DNA of 64,000 nt. Origin: Candidatus Thiodiazotropha sp. CDECU1. GTDB lineage: Bacteria > Pseudomonadota > Gammaproteobacteria > Chromatiales > Chromatiaceae. How positions within the stretch are numbered: position 1 is the first letter of the stretch; every line of letters begins with the position of its first letter. Position numbers and translations under genes: made by a program. Below are positions 9,580 through 18,673 of the stretch, in pieces. Location: the NCBI RefSeq assembly GCF_963455295.1, contig NZ_OY734020.1, forward strand, positions 1,984,001 through 2,048,000, written 5' to 3'. The notes beneath the pieces are model-generated. The model saw only the letters and a program-made list of their open reading frames with translations. It had not been told where the DNA came from and did not search any database.

Positions 9580-9609
9580 AAAAACCCTACCTGTCCGGGT
9601 AGGGTTTTT
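9580..9609 (+). terminator. Orphan intrinsic terminator or leader attenuator
   Basis: A 12-base perfect stem (AAAAACCCTACC with GGTAGGGTTTTT) encloses a 6-base loop and ends in five T. It looks like a textbook intrinsic terminator and is symmetrical enough to work on both strands. No gene ends near it: the regulator gene starts 350 bases to the left on the minus strand and the giant gene starts 200 bases to the right on the plus strand. It therefore either ends a small RNA or attenuates the giant gene. Confidence 0.65.
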
Positions 9610-9624
9610 GCTCCTGACAAAATA

Positions 9625-9657
9625 CTCAATCGGCTCCTGTGCGGGTAGGAGATTGAG
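9625..9657 (+). other. RNA hairpin downstream of the orphan terminator
   Basis: CTCAAT pairs with ATTGAG around an inner CTCCT/AGGAG stem with an 8-base loop and a three-base bulge (CGG). It has no T tract. The inner stem contains an AGGAG that is buried in the fold. It lies in the presumed leader of the giant gene. Confidence 0.45.
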
Positions 9658-9731
9658 TGGATAAATAGCGTAGTTTCACGCAAAGACCCTTCTTATATGA
9701 GGATGTAATCTTTGCTGCAAGTACTGATAAA

Positions 9732-9769
9732 GGGATTCGTGTGTTTGCATCGCCTGATTGGCGAATCCC
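9732..9769 (+). other. Inverted repeat just upstream of the giant-gene start
   Basis: GGGATTCG at 9732-9739 and CGAATCCC at 9762-9769 are perfect 8-base complements separated by 22 bases. The structure ends about 27 bases before the GGAG ribosome binding site (9797-9800) of the giant gene and could influence translation. Confidence 0.4.
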
Positions 9770-9809
9770 AGGAAAGTTGAATGACCATTTGGGGTCTGGA
9801 GAAAAAACC

Positions 9810-12800
9810 ATGGTAAATGAGAGTCAGGGTTACAAAAAAAGCAGTGTGATCACCATTGTCACGCTAATACTGCTAACTCTAGCCAGTAGCGCTTTGAATG
9901 CTGCGCAATTTGTCCTCGATGTTGTAGATGCCGATGGCAACGCTGTTAGTGGATTCCGCTATATGCTGCAGGAGGATACAACCTTCAACGTGGATCCTAC
10001 AGACCCTGCTACCACGGCTGATCCCACAGCAACATCCGATGGTCTGTTGTCACTGAGTTTTCATAAAAGCTATCATCCATTAGGACAGGCGCAAACCACA
10101 GCGGCTGGCTTGAGTGGGAACACGGATGGATCCAGCGTCAACATCACGAGTGTACCGCCGGGTCGCTACTACGTCTCTGTTCTGCCCTATGCCGGTCATA
10201 GCATCAGTGGTGGTTCGGTCGAGGTGCTGCCAAATGCACAGGATCCGAATCAATCACTGGATAACCTGACGGTAACGGTTCAGGCTCATCCTATTCCGAC
10301 TGCCCAGATTTCAATCTTCCTGTTCCAGGATACATTTCCAATCAACGGCGCACCAGATGTACCCCAAGAGATCAATCCTGCTCCAGGCGAGCCCGGCCAT
10401 GTGGACTGGAGGCAGTTTTCCCTGTTTCTGGAAGAGCCCGGTGGTCGTTACGGCATAGCGGGTGGCCAGGTCATCCAGGATGCCTTCGCCAATCCCCTGG
10501 GCACCAAGTATCTTGATACCTGTGATGTGAATGGTGCCAGCGATGCCGATCCTTTCACCAATTTCATCTGTTATGGCGTCGATGGCGCACCTGTTGTCGA
10601 TAGCCTTGGCGACGGTACCCTGCGTCCCGATATCAACGGTCTGCTGCAAGTTAAAAACATCGCCCCCGGCAAATATGGCGTGGTTATCATTCCACCCGCC
10701 AAACAGGCCGGTGAAATTGCCGGGTGGTCACAGACCAGTACCATCGAAGGATCCAAGGTCATTGATGCCTGGGTAAAAGCAAATGAGCCTGCTGCGTTCG
10801 TCGAGTTTGGTCCTCCAGGCCCGCATGTATTCGTGGGTTTTGTGAAAGCGACCGCCGACGACGGCTTCAGTCCTTTGCCTGCACCACAAACCGGCCAACA
10901 GGTCGCCACAGTCAGTGGTACTGTCAAAGACATTCATCTATCCCGCCCACCGCTTACCCAGTTCACCGCCGGTCGTCCCTTCCCCGGTTGCTGGATCGGC
11001 CTGAATAACATGGCCGCCGATGGCCAGGGTGTCTATGCGGCACCTTGCGACGACACCAGCAGCTTTAACATTCCCGACGTTCCACCGGGCAGTTACCAGT
11101 TGGTGATATGGGATGCCAACAATGATGCGGTCATCAGCGCTCAACCACTGACTGTCGATCCCACAGGCGGTACCTGTAATGGTGGTGCTACTTGTGAATT
11201 GGGTGATGTAGGTGTCTTCAACTGGTTTAGCCGCATCAATGCCGGTATCTTCAACGACGATGACCTGGACGGTTACTGGGACGACACCGAACATGGTATC
11301 GGTCCGGAGAGTCAGGACGTGAGTCTGCGCTGGCGTGATGGCACCATCTATCAGAACTTCGCCACCGACAGTGAAGGCTTCGCTCCCTTCGATGAGGTGT
11401 TCCCCTTCTTCCATTGGCTGGTTGCGGAAGTCAGTTTCGCCAACAAGAAGGCAACCGGTGCCACCTTTGTGGTGGATGCGGGAGGCGCGATCGATTTCGG
11501 CCTGCCGGCCAACGCCAATGGCGAGTTCCCCACCTATGGTGAGCTGGTGGCGCAACCCCAGGTTTGTACCACAGCCCAATCCGCGAATCCGGATGATCCG
11601 AATTTCGGTTGTGTTGTCGGCAATCCCATCATCAATCCCAATACCCTTGATAACCTGTCAAACACGGAAACCGGTCAGGTCTTGACCGCGGGTGTCCAGG
11701 GCTTTCTCGGCCAGACCAGTGTGATGCAGTTCGGTAAGACCGACTATGTCGCCTACACCGATCCGATCTTTCCGCCTCCCCCAGGTGGTCCGATTCAGTA
11801 TGTGGGTGAAAACGGTGGTATCTCCGGTATTGTCTACTACGCCACCACCCGTGCGGAGAATGAACCCCAGTTCGCTGCCGCCGAAGAGTGGGAGCCCGGT
11901 GTACCGCGGGTACAGCTTGCGCTCTATGCCGATGGCGATATCGATTGTTTCCCACAGGGTAACTTTCCCGTTGATGACTGTGATATCGACTGGAACGCCA
12001 ACGGTCTGCTCGACGCTGATGACGGTCTCATCGACGATGTGAATGGCAGCGGCGGGATTGATTATGCGGATGTGGACAACTATCCGTTTGGCAACTTCCC
12101 CGGTCCGGAAGATGTGGACAATCATCCGGCTGATACCGACTTTAATATGGGTGACGCGCTGCAGGTCACCACAACCGACAGTTGGGATGATAGCCTGCCC
12201 GAGGGTTGTCAGGGTCAGAACAACGTAGCCGGTGTTTCTGTGATCGATCCACCCATTGACGACGATCGCTGCTTCGACGGCCTGCGTAACTTCAACCAGA
12301 TTCGTCCCGCGGTGTTCGATGGCGGTTTCGCCTTCAACGAGTACGCTACCGGGTCATTGCCTGTGGCTATTCAGGACAAGCTGAACGCCTTCTATACCGA
12401 TAGAATCACCCTGGTCGGTCAATCGAGCGCAGGTATCGACAGACTTCCTGCAGAGTGGATTCTGCCCGGTGACTACATCGTCGAGATGGCGACGCCTCCC
12501 GGCTACGAGCAGCTGAGAGAGGAGCACAAGAACGTCGACTTCGGTGACGAGTACAAGCCCAATGAGGATCAGGATGCCGCCTCGGCAACCGCCATGGCGC
12601 TGCCCCCCGCCTGCGTGGGCGACGGCCATACGGTCCCTCAGTACATGACCATGGTCACCAAGGATGGCAGCGGCACCGATCCGGGTGACGGCACCAATCT
12701 GGTGGATCCCGGTCTGCTCGGCGATGAGGGCGTATTCGCACCTTTCGCCGGTGACACGCGACCGCTGTGTGATCGTAAACAGGTACCCCTGTCGGCCGGT

Positions 12801-15797
12801 CAGAATGCCGCCGCTGAGTTCTTCCTCATGACCCATGTGCCGAAAGCGGCCAATATATCGGGTATCGCCCTGAATGACTTGGCAAATGAGTTCAATGCCG
12901 CTTCACCGAGTTTTGGTGAGAAGTACGCACCACCGCATATCCCGATCGCCTTCTATGATTGGAACGGCAACGAAGTGAACCGCATCTATTCGGATCGCTG
13001 GGGACGCTTCAATGCACTGGCGCCTTCCACCTTCACCGCTAATCTGCCCATGCCTTCCGGTATGTCGCCGAACATGCTGATCTCTTGCATGAACGATGCG
13101 GGTCCGATCCCGAATCCGGCCTATGATCCAGCACTGGATACTGATGGCGATGGCATCGACAGTAATGGCGCCTCTGCCAAGATCATCGATCCCTTCTTCG
13201 ATGCGCAGTACAGCCAGTTCTGTTACACCTTCCAATATATGCCTGGCACCATCACCTATCTGGATACTCCGGTGGTGCCGATTGCGGCCTTTGCCAGCGA
13301 GGGTCAATTCCCTCTCGATTGTGAAGCGTCCACCAATACGCCAGTGATCTCTTCGGTTACTCGCGTTACCGGTGGCGGCGGTCCGTTCGGGCTGCCAGGT
13401 CAGCAGATCCGGATCAACTCCATGGGCAGCAATGTGGTGGTACCCAATCCTGAATGGGACGGTATCGATCATGCCAACAGGACGATCACCCGTGATTACA
13501 GCTTCCAGCCCGCGGCTCGGGTCTTCCTGGTGGAGATCCTGCCAAATGGCTTTGGCGCTTACAATCCGCTGCTTAACTACTCTGTCGATGCATCCGGTAA
13601 TTTCATGACAGGTGATATCCCGGCTGTACCACCGGCCGACTATCAGCTCGTCGTGTCACAGGGAGGCGTTGAATCACCACTGGGTGTTACCTTTACCGTG
13701 GGTGTGGATGACAACGGTACTGAGAGAGGCGTTCGGCCAAACGGTGGCTTCTATGATATCCATCGCATCCCGGAAGATTTCGCATCGATTCAGGAAGCGA
13801 TCGGTAATCCGACTCTTGGTCAGAATGGTGTGGCCGCCGGCGATATGATCCTGGTGGGCCCCGGCACCTATGACGAGATGGTGATCATGTGGAAGCCCGT
13901 CAAGCTACAGGGTTGGGGAGCTGGTGCGGTGACGATTAACGCCAGACAGTCCCCCACAGACAAGATCATCGCCTGGCGTGATCTGAGCCAGCTCCTGGTG
14001 GATGAAGGTATGATCACCCAGCTGCCTGGACAGACCAATGCACCGTTTGGTTTCGCAGGGCTTCTCGGTGGCACATTCCCCACTGAAGAGGGTGCGGGTG
14101 TCTTCATCGCCGGCGTACGCAACGGTCCCAATCGCTTCAACCGGTTGGCCAACCGCGGCGCACGGGTCGATGGTCTGACCATCGTCGGGGCGAGCACAGG
14201 CGGCGGCATCATCGCCAATGGGTATAATCAATACCTCAGCGTCTCCAACAATCGCCTGACCGCGAATGCGGGTTTCAATGGCGGTGCGATTCGTCTGGGC
14301 CATCCCGACCTGACCCATACCATCGCCAATGAGAACGATCCGAGTTACGTTGACGGTAACGATAATCAAGCGGTCGGCGCCCTGGTCTATGACGATGCCA
14401 AGAACGACCGTGCCCGTATCCATCACAACATGGTCATCAAGAATGGTGGTCTGAACGGATCGGGTGGCGGTATCTCGCTCTATACGGGTGCCGATGCCTA
14501 CCGGGTGCAGAACAACTGGATCTGCGGCAACTTCAGCCAGGGTAACGGTGGCGGTATCGCCCATCTGGGTCTCTCCAGAGGCGGCATCATTGAAGACAAC
14601 ACCATTATCTTCAATGAGACCTTCCGCCAGACCCCCGGCAGTTCACCCGCAGGTGGTGGTATCTATATCGGTGGCCAGATTGCGCTGATACCCGAGGCTG
14701 AAACCGGTCTGATGTTGTCCCCCGGCAGCGGTAACGTAACCATTGATGCCAATCTGATTCGAGGCAACCTGGCTGGCGCCGGTGATGGCGGCGGTATCAT
14801 GCTGGATAGCATCAATGGTCAGGATATCGGTCAGAACACGGACTCATTCGGTTCCTGGTACGGCGTCGGTGTCTACAACAATATGATCGATAACAACGTT
14901 GCGGGCGTGGCCGGTGGCGGTATATCACTGTTGGATGCGCCAAGGACCTTTATCCGCAACAACACTGTTGCCAACAACGACTCGACGTCGACCGGCTCTC
15001 AAGCCTTCGCTACCAACTCACCCAACCAGTCGACTCCGCTGCCTGCAGGTATCGTCTCGCGACTGCATGGTACCGTGATGGCTCAGTTGTTGAACATCGA
15101 CGAAGACAATGGCGATGTGTTTCTGGAAGATGGCGTCCTGGGTGCTAGAGAAGATCAGCGCTCCCGCTTCTCCGATCCGGTTCTGCGTGACAGCATTATC
15201 TATCACAACCGTTCGTTCTTCTGGACCAACTACGATGTTGCCGGTACGCCGGTGGTTGAAAACACACTGGTTCCGGTCACCTGTCTGACACCGACCGATC
15301 CGGCCAGTGATACGACCTGTGATATCGCTACCTACGCACCTGACTTTGATGCGGTCTCAAGGGACCTGGGTGTATTGGACGGTATTGTCGTGACTGGCGA
15401 TCTGCTCAATCCCAGGCAGTCGCTGCTGTTGGCAGGTACGCCGTACCACACGAGTAACACATTCACTACCGGTAATACCGGGTTCGTGAATGGCTACTTC
15501 AATGATGGCCGTGACAACACACTGCTGTTCAACGAACCCGTAGGTCTGGCGACGGCGGCAGCCCTGGACGAGGGTGGTAACTTCATCCAGGTCTCCTTCG
15601 GCCCCTTATCCCTGGTCGAGCCTGACCAGATTGTCGGTAATGCGGAAGGTCCGCTGTTCGACTACCACCTGACCGGGGCTTCCGATGCGGTTGATGCCGG
15701 TGGCAACACCCCAGGAACGGGTCGGTTGAGTGTGGATTTCGACAATCAACCGCGGCCTACGTCAAGCCTGTCTGATATCGGCGCTGATGAGCTGTAA
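9810..15797 (+). CDS. Giant secreted protein with Ig/Cna-B-like modules and a beta-helix
   Basis: This exported protein of about 1995 residues has no assigned function. The ATG at 9810 is chosen because GGAG lies 9 bases upstream and a signal peptide follows (hydrophobic VITIVTLILLTLASSALNA, cleavage before AQF). The N-terminal two thirds contain prealbumin/Cna-B-like modules, seen as repeated PPGRYYVSV, APGKYGVVI and PPGSYQLVIWD turns, with several Asp/Asn-rich calcium-type stretches (DDDLDGYWDD, DIDWNANGLLDADDG). From about residue 1330 to 1730 there is a right-handed parallel beta-helix of the pectate-lyase/NosD type (IQEAIG, GTYDEMVIMWKPVKLQGWG, then many NN and GGGI turns). The C-terminus SDIGADEL is a choice-of-anchor-Q-like ending. 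It directly precedes the copper-oxidase trio and probably shares its operon. Confidence 0.85.
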   Translation: MVNESQGYKKSSVITIVTLILLTLASSALNAAQFVLDVVDADGNAVSGFRYMLQEDTTFNVDPTDPATTADPTATSDGLLSLSFHKSYHPLGQAQTTAAGLSGNTDGSSVNITSVPPGRYYVSVLPYAGHSISGGSVEVLPNAQDPNQSLDNLTVTVQAHPIPTAQISIFLFQDTFPINGAPDVPQEINPAPGEPGHVDWRQFSLFLEEPGGRYGIAGGQVIQDAFANPLGTKYLDTCDVNGASDADPFTNFICYGVDGAPVVDSLGDGTLRPDINGLLQVKNIAPGKYGVVIIPPAKQAGEIAGWSQTSTIEGSKVIDAWVKANEPAAFVEFGPPGPHVFVGFVKATADDGFSPLPAPQTGQQVATVSGTVKDIHLSRPPLTQFTAGRPFPGCWIGLNNMAADGQGVYAAPCDDTSSFNIPDVPPGSYQLVIWDANNDAVISAQPLTVDPTGGTCNGGATCELGDVGVFNWFSRINAGIFNDDDLDGYWDDTEHGIGPESQDVSLRWRDGTIYQNFATDSEGFAPFDEVFPFFHWLVAEVSFANKKATGATFVVDAGGAIDFGLPANANGEFPTYGELVAQPQVCTTAQSANPDDPNFGCVVGNPIINPNTLDNLSNTETGQVLTAGVQGFLGQTSVMQFGKTDYVAYTDPIFPPPPGGPIQYVGENGGISGIVYYATTRAENEPQFAAAEEWEPGVPRVQLALYADGDIDCFPQGNFPVDDCDIDWNANGLLDADDGLIDDVNGSGGIDYADVDNYPFGNFPGPEDVDNHPADTDFNMGDALQVTTTDSWDDSLPEGCQGQNNVAGVSVIDPPIDDDRCFDGLRNFNQIRPAVFDGGFAFNEYATGSLPVAIQDKLNAFYTDRITLVGQSSAGIDRLPAEWILPGDYIVEMATPPGYEQLREEHKNVDFGDEYKPNEDQDAASATAMALPPACVGDGHTVPQYMTMVTKDGSGTDPGDGTNLVDPGLLGDEGVFAPFAGDTRPLCDRKQVPLSAGQNAAAEFFLMTHVPKAANISGIALNDLANEFNAASPSFGEKYAPPHIPIAFYDWNGNEVNRIYSDRWGRFNALAPSTFTANLPMPSGMSPNMLISCMNDAGPIPNPAYDPALDTDGDGIDSNGASAKIIDPFFDAQYSQFCYTFQYMPGTITYLDTPVVPIAAFASEGQFPLDCEASTNTPVISSVTRVTGGGGPFGLPGQQIRINSMGSNVVVPNPEWDGIDHANRTITRDYSFQPAARVFLVEILPNGFGAYNPLLNYSVDASGNFMTGDIPAVPPADYQLVVSQGGVESPLGVTFTVGVDDNGTERGVRPNGGFYDIHRIPEDFASIQEAIGNPTLGQNGVAAGDMILVGPGTYDEMVIMWKPVKLQGWGAGAVTINARQSPTDKIIAWRDLSQLLVDEGMITQLPGQTNAPFGFAGLLGGTFPTEEGAGVFIAGVRNGPNRFNRLANRGARVDGLTIVGASTGGGIIANGYNQYLSVSNNRLTANAGFNGGAIRLGHPDLTHTIANENDPSYVDGNDNQAVGALVYDDAKNDRARIHHNMVIKNGGLNGSGGGISLYTGADAYRVQNNWICGNFSQGNGGGIAHLGLSRGGIIEDNTIIFNETFRQTPGSSPAGGGIYIGGQIALIPEAETGLMLSPGSGNVTIDANLIRGNLAGAGDGGGIMLDSINGQDIGQNTDSFGSWYGVGVYNNMIDNNVAGVAGGGISLLDAPRTFIRNNTVANNDSTSTGSQAFATNSPNQSTPLPAGIVSRLHGTVMAQLLNIDEDNGDVFLEDGVLGAREDQRSRFSDPVLRDSIIYHNRSFFWTNYDVAGTPVVENTLVPVTCLTPTDPASDTTCDIATYAPDFDAVSRDLGVLDGIVVTGDLLNPRQSLLLAGTPYHTSNTFTTGNTGFVNGYFNDGRDNTLLFNEPVGLATAAALDEGGNFIQVSFGPLSLVEPDQIVGNAEGPLFDYHLTGASDAVDAGGNTPGTGRLSVDFDNQPRPTSSLSDIGADEL

Positions 15798-15810
15798 CGG
15801 AGTGAGTGAC

Positions 15811-15945
15811 ATGAAAATCTCATGCGAACGCGACCTTCATTACCCCGCCCCCAGTTATGTGCTGGGAGTGGGGCAAACAGAAGTCATCGAATCTACGGTA
15901 ATCCAATCAGGCAGTTACATGATTACGAGGAGTAACGCCCAATGA
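15811..15945 (+). CDS. Candidate 44-residue small ORF coupled to the copper oxidase
   Basis: A short frame starts at the ATG at 15811, with GGAG about 8 bases upstream, and ends in a TGA that overlaps the ATG of the next gene (ATGA at 15942). It encodes 44 residues beginning MKISCERDLHYPAPSYVLG. It has no signal peptide, no membrane segment and no recognised family. The overlap suggests translational coupling, but the downstream gene also has its own GAGGAG site and a strong hairpin lies inside this frame, so it may be non-coding. Confidence 0.3.
   Translation: MKISCERDLHYPAPSYVLGVGQTEVIESTVIQSGSYMITRSNAQ
15843..15873 (+). other. Intercistronic hairpin before the first copper oxidase
   Basis: CCCC plus CCCAG on the left pair with CTGGG plus GGGG on the right around a 7-base loop, with wobble pairs and one mismatch in the middle. 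It has no T tract, so it is more likely an mRNA-stability or processing element than a terminator. It lies between the giant gene and the multicopper oxidase gene. Confidence 0.5.
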
Positions 15946-17252
15946 AAATCTTTAGCAAAAACACGCTGGCAGGCGCTATCGCTCTCACTTTGTTGGGCGT
16001 CGTGGGTTCCGCAAGTGCCGTGGTCAATGTTCAGTGTCCAGGGGATACAAATGGTGATGCTGTCATCGATGTACCTGATCCGGCGCATCCGAATGCGAAG
16101 TGTATGCATCTGATCGCCGGCGACAGCTTCGCGGTCATGTCCGACGGTAATCCCTTATACACCTTCGGTTTCGGTGACAAGACGGGTGGTGGTAATCTGC
16201 CAGACGTAGTGATCGGTAACGGTATACTCGCTGCAGAGTGGCCTGGACCCACTATCGAGTTGGACCAGGGTGATGAGTTCTTTCTCAGCCTGACCAATGT
16301 GGGAACAGTGATGCGCCCGGATCTGTTCGATCCCCATACGGTCCATTTCCATGGTTTTCCCAATGCGTCGGCGGCATTCGACGGCGTGCCGGAGGTCTCG
16401 ATCTCGATCAACATGGGTTCGACCCTGACCTACTACTACAACATCGTCGAGCCCGGCACCTATATCTACCACTGTCATGTGGAGGCGACCGAGCATATGG
16501 AGATGGGCATGTTGGCCAACCTCTATGTGCATCCCGCTCAAGATATGAGCGGCTGTGTTGATGAGAATGGCGTATCCACCGGGGCCTGTCCTGTTTCCCA
16601 GCGAGGAGGTAATGCGACGGGGCCGGGAGGCTACGTCTATAACGACGGCGACGGTACCACGGCCTGGGATGTGGAAGTGGCACTGCAGTTCTCCAGTTTC
16701 GATGCCGAATTCCATGATGCCAGTCTGTTTGTGCAACCGCTGCCTTTTGCACACCTGCACGGTAACTATCCACAGATCAACGGCCGGGGTTATCCAGATA
16801 CGGTAGTACCCGGAGACCTGCCGGCACCGACAGACAACGCAGTGCCCGTTGCGGGTCACCCGGCAGGTAAAGTGACCGGTAATCCGGGAGAGGTACTCAA
16901 CAACGGCGATCCCACCCAAACCATGGATTCGGTGATTGAAGTCGACCAGGGTCAGCGGCTGTTACTGCGCCTGTCGAATGTAGGTCTGGACCGCTTCTGG
17001 ACCATCACCGCCATGGGTCTGAAGATGAAGCTTGTCGGTGCCGGTGCACGTCAGATGCGGGGTAGCGATGGTAAGAATCTCTATCGTGAAACAGCTTCGC
17101 TCAACTTCGGCGGCGGTGAGACCACCGATGTGATAATCGATACCACCGACGTGGCGCCAGGCACCTACTTCCTGCATGCCACAGAAGTCCACCAGATGAG
17201 TAATGCAACGCAGTTGGATGGCGGCATGATCACAGAGATCGTCGTCAACTGA
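15942..17252 (+). CDS. Exported two-domain multicopper oxidase subunit with the type 1 site
   Basis: This protein has 436 residues, a clear signal peptide (cleavage near SASA at residue 26) and two cupredoxin domains. Domain 1 carries PHTVHFHG (H132, H135, H137) and YHCHVEATEHMEMGM (H177, C178, H179, H185, M190). In multicopper oxidases these supply a complete type 1 copper site (H132, C178, H185, M190) and four trinuclear-cluster histidines (H135, H137, H177, H179). Domain 2 has only weak remnants (AHLHG near 270, LHATEVHQM near 411) and no HPxHxHG or HCH pair, so the protein alone cannot form a complete cluster. The spacing HCH-x5-H differs from the usual HCH-x3-H. It overlaps a candidate small ORF and is followed 26 bases later by a complementary subunit. 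Confidence 0.88.
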   Translation: MKIFSKNTLAGAIALTLLGVVGSASAVVNVQCPGDTNGDAVIDVPDPAHPNAKCMHLIAGDSFAVMSDGNPLYTFGFGDKTGGGNLPDVVIGNGILAAEWPGPTIELDQGDEFFLSLTNVGTVMRPDLFDPHTVHFHGFPNASAAFDGVPEVSISINMGSTLTYYYNIVEPGTYIYHCHVEATEHMEMGMLANLYVHPAQDMSGCVDENGVSTGACPVSQRGGNATGPGGYVYNDGDGTTAWDVEVALQFSSFDAEFHDASLFVQPLPFAHLHGNYPQINGRGYPDTVVPGDLPAPTDNAVPVAGHPAGKVTGNPGEVLNNGDPTQTMDSVIEVDQGQRLLLRLSNVGLDRFWTITAMGLKMKLVGAGARQMRGSDGKNLYRETASLNFGGGETTDVIIDTTDVAPGTYFLHATEVHQMSNATQLDGGMITEIVVN

Positions 17253-17278
17253 GGCAGCCGAACTAGGAGATGAGATTA

Positions 17279-18655
17279 ATGAAAAGACTACTCAAACAAC
17301 CTGGACGGCTCATGGGCCTCCTGTTATTGGGACTCAGCGGCTTGCTGGCTGTGCCTCAGGCTCAGGCCGTGCACGATATCCGCGGTCTTACGCAAGCGAC
17401 CCCCAGTGGTGCGTTCAATCTGTATGCGTTTCCCTTCAATATGAACCTGCCGGAGGGTACCAGCCTCTACATGTGGGGTTTCGGTGACATGGACATGGGC
17501 GCGGGCAGTACACATCCTGCTCAGGGTGACGGTTATGCCTTACCCCAATATCCGGCACCAACTCTGATTGTCACTGAAGGTGAGGCCGTTACCATCAACA
17601 TGACCAACTATGGTGTGCCTGATCCGGTATCGATTGTGGTTACCGGCCATCACGTGACTGCCTCAGGGGGAAGTGCCGGCCTGGTCACCAATGCGGCGGA
17701 CCTGAACCAAACGGTCACTTATACCTTCACTGCAGGCTCTCCAGGCACCTATGTCTACCACAGCCTGAATGGTGACAGTCCCGGACTGCACACCGAGATG
17801 GGTCTGCTCGGGGTCATGATCGTTAGACCTAACGACAACAGTCGCACCGCCTATGGCGCCGGAACGGGTACCGACTACGATCAGGAAAACCTCTACCTGA
17901 TGACCGAGATCGATCCGGATATCCACATTCAGATGGAGAAGGGCCATTTTGCCCACTTTACCAATGCGGATCGTCACGCCAAGATCTGGTTCATCAACGG
18001 GCGAGTCTTTCCCGACCTCTTTCAGGGCGATTTCAACTCCCTGTTTCCCAACCAGCCTTATGAATCACTGGTGCTGGCCCAACCGGGGGACAAAGTGTTG
18101 GTGCGTAATGTCAACGCCGGTCATGATTCCCATCCCATGCACTACCACGGTGAGAATCTGAGATTCATCGGTCGCGATGGCAAGATGCTCACTTCAGATG
18201 GCCTGGTTTCCGACCTGGGACGTTCCGACAACACCATCAACTCCGCGCCGAAACAGACCGTGGATGCCATCTGGACATGGACAGGTAAGGGTTTGAACTG
18301 GGATATCTACGGCCACGATACCGCGCATGTCTGCATTGATAATGACGGCGATGATTTTGGTGATGTTGAGGCCGGGTCTACCTATGATCACGAATATTGC
18401 CCAGATCACGGGAAACCCCTGCCGGTCACCATGCCTGGTGTGGGTGATCTTACCCTGGGTGGTTGGTGGAGCGGCAGCCCATTCCTCGGCGATACCGGCG
18501 ATCTACCGGTGGGCGAGGGCGGACTCAACCCCTTCGGCGGCTACTTCCTGGTATGGCACTCCCATGCGGAAAAAGAGCTGACCACATTCGATATCTTCCC
18601 TGGCGGCAGCCTGGGAGCCGTGGTTGTGTTACCTCCCGGTACACCCATCGAATAA
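17279..18655 (+). CDS. Exported multicopper oxidase subunit with the complementary trinuclear half-site
   Basis: This is a cupredoxin-fold protein of about 458 residues with a signal peptide. The ATG at 17279 is preferred over 17270 because GGAG is 9 bases from it. Domain 1 is degenerate (VTGHHVTASGG, TYVYHSLNGDSPGLHTEMG). Domain 2 has HPMHYHG (H285, H288 and H290 from the chosen start) and VWHSHAEKELTTFDIFPGG (H427, H429), giving four trinuclear-type histidines. The HSH lacks cysteine, so there is no type 1 copper. The HSH...DIFPGG ending resembles, from memory, the C-terminal copper motif of large MnxG/MofA-type oxidases; I could not check this. The ligand set complements that of the previous gene, suggesting a heteromer. 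Confidence 0.85.
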   Translation: MKRLLKQPGRLMGLLLLGLSGLLAVPQAQAVHDIRGLTQATPSGAFNLYAFPFNMNLPEGTSLYMWGFGDMDMGAGSTHPAQGDGYALPQYPAPTLIVTEGEAVTINMTNYGVPDPVSIVVTGHHVTASGGSAGLVTNAADLNQTVTYTFTAGSPGTYVYHSLNGDSPGLHTEMGLLGVMIVRPNDNSRTAYGAGTGTDYDQENLYLMTEIDPDIHIQMEKGHFAHFTNADRHAKIWFINGRVFPDLFQGDFNSLFPNQPYESLVLAQPGDKVLVRNVNAGHDSHPMHYHGENLRFIGRDGKMLTSDGLVSDLGRSDNTINSAPKQTVDAIWTWTGKGLNWDIYGHDTAHVCIDNDGDDFGDVEAGSTYDHEYCPDHGKPLPVTMPGVGDLTLGGWWSGSPFLGDTGDLPVGEGGLNPFGGYFLVWHSHAEKELTTFDIFPGGSLGAVVVLPPGTPIE

Positions 18656-18673
18656 GCGCGGGAGTGCATGAAC

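Larger units (their letters stand above)
9229..9809. other. Long structured leader/intergenic region upstream of the giant gene
   Basis: These 581 bases separate the response regulator and the giant secreted-protein gene, whose 5' ends face each other. There is no credible coding sequence. From left to right it holds a 13-base palindrome CATTCAATGAATG at 9331-9343, an intrinsic terminator-like hairpin at 9580-9609, a second hairpin at 9625-9657 and a third stem at 9732-9769 close to the ribosome binding site. This density of structure between two 5' ends suggests a long regulated leader or a small RNA. Confidence 0.5.

Noticed and set aside
9665-9730. Possible cyclic-di-GMP riboswitch because of CACGCAAAG
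   Set aside because: The GAAA tetraloop arm and the matching GCC/GGC paired elements of the GEMM consensus are absent.
10938-11579. Long antisense open frame inside the giant gene
   Set aside because: Composition is unlike a protein, no ribosome binding site was seen, and it mirrors the codon structure of the opposite gene.
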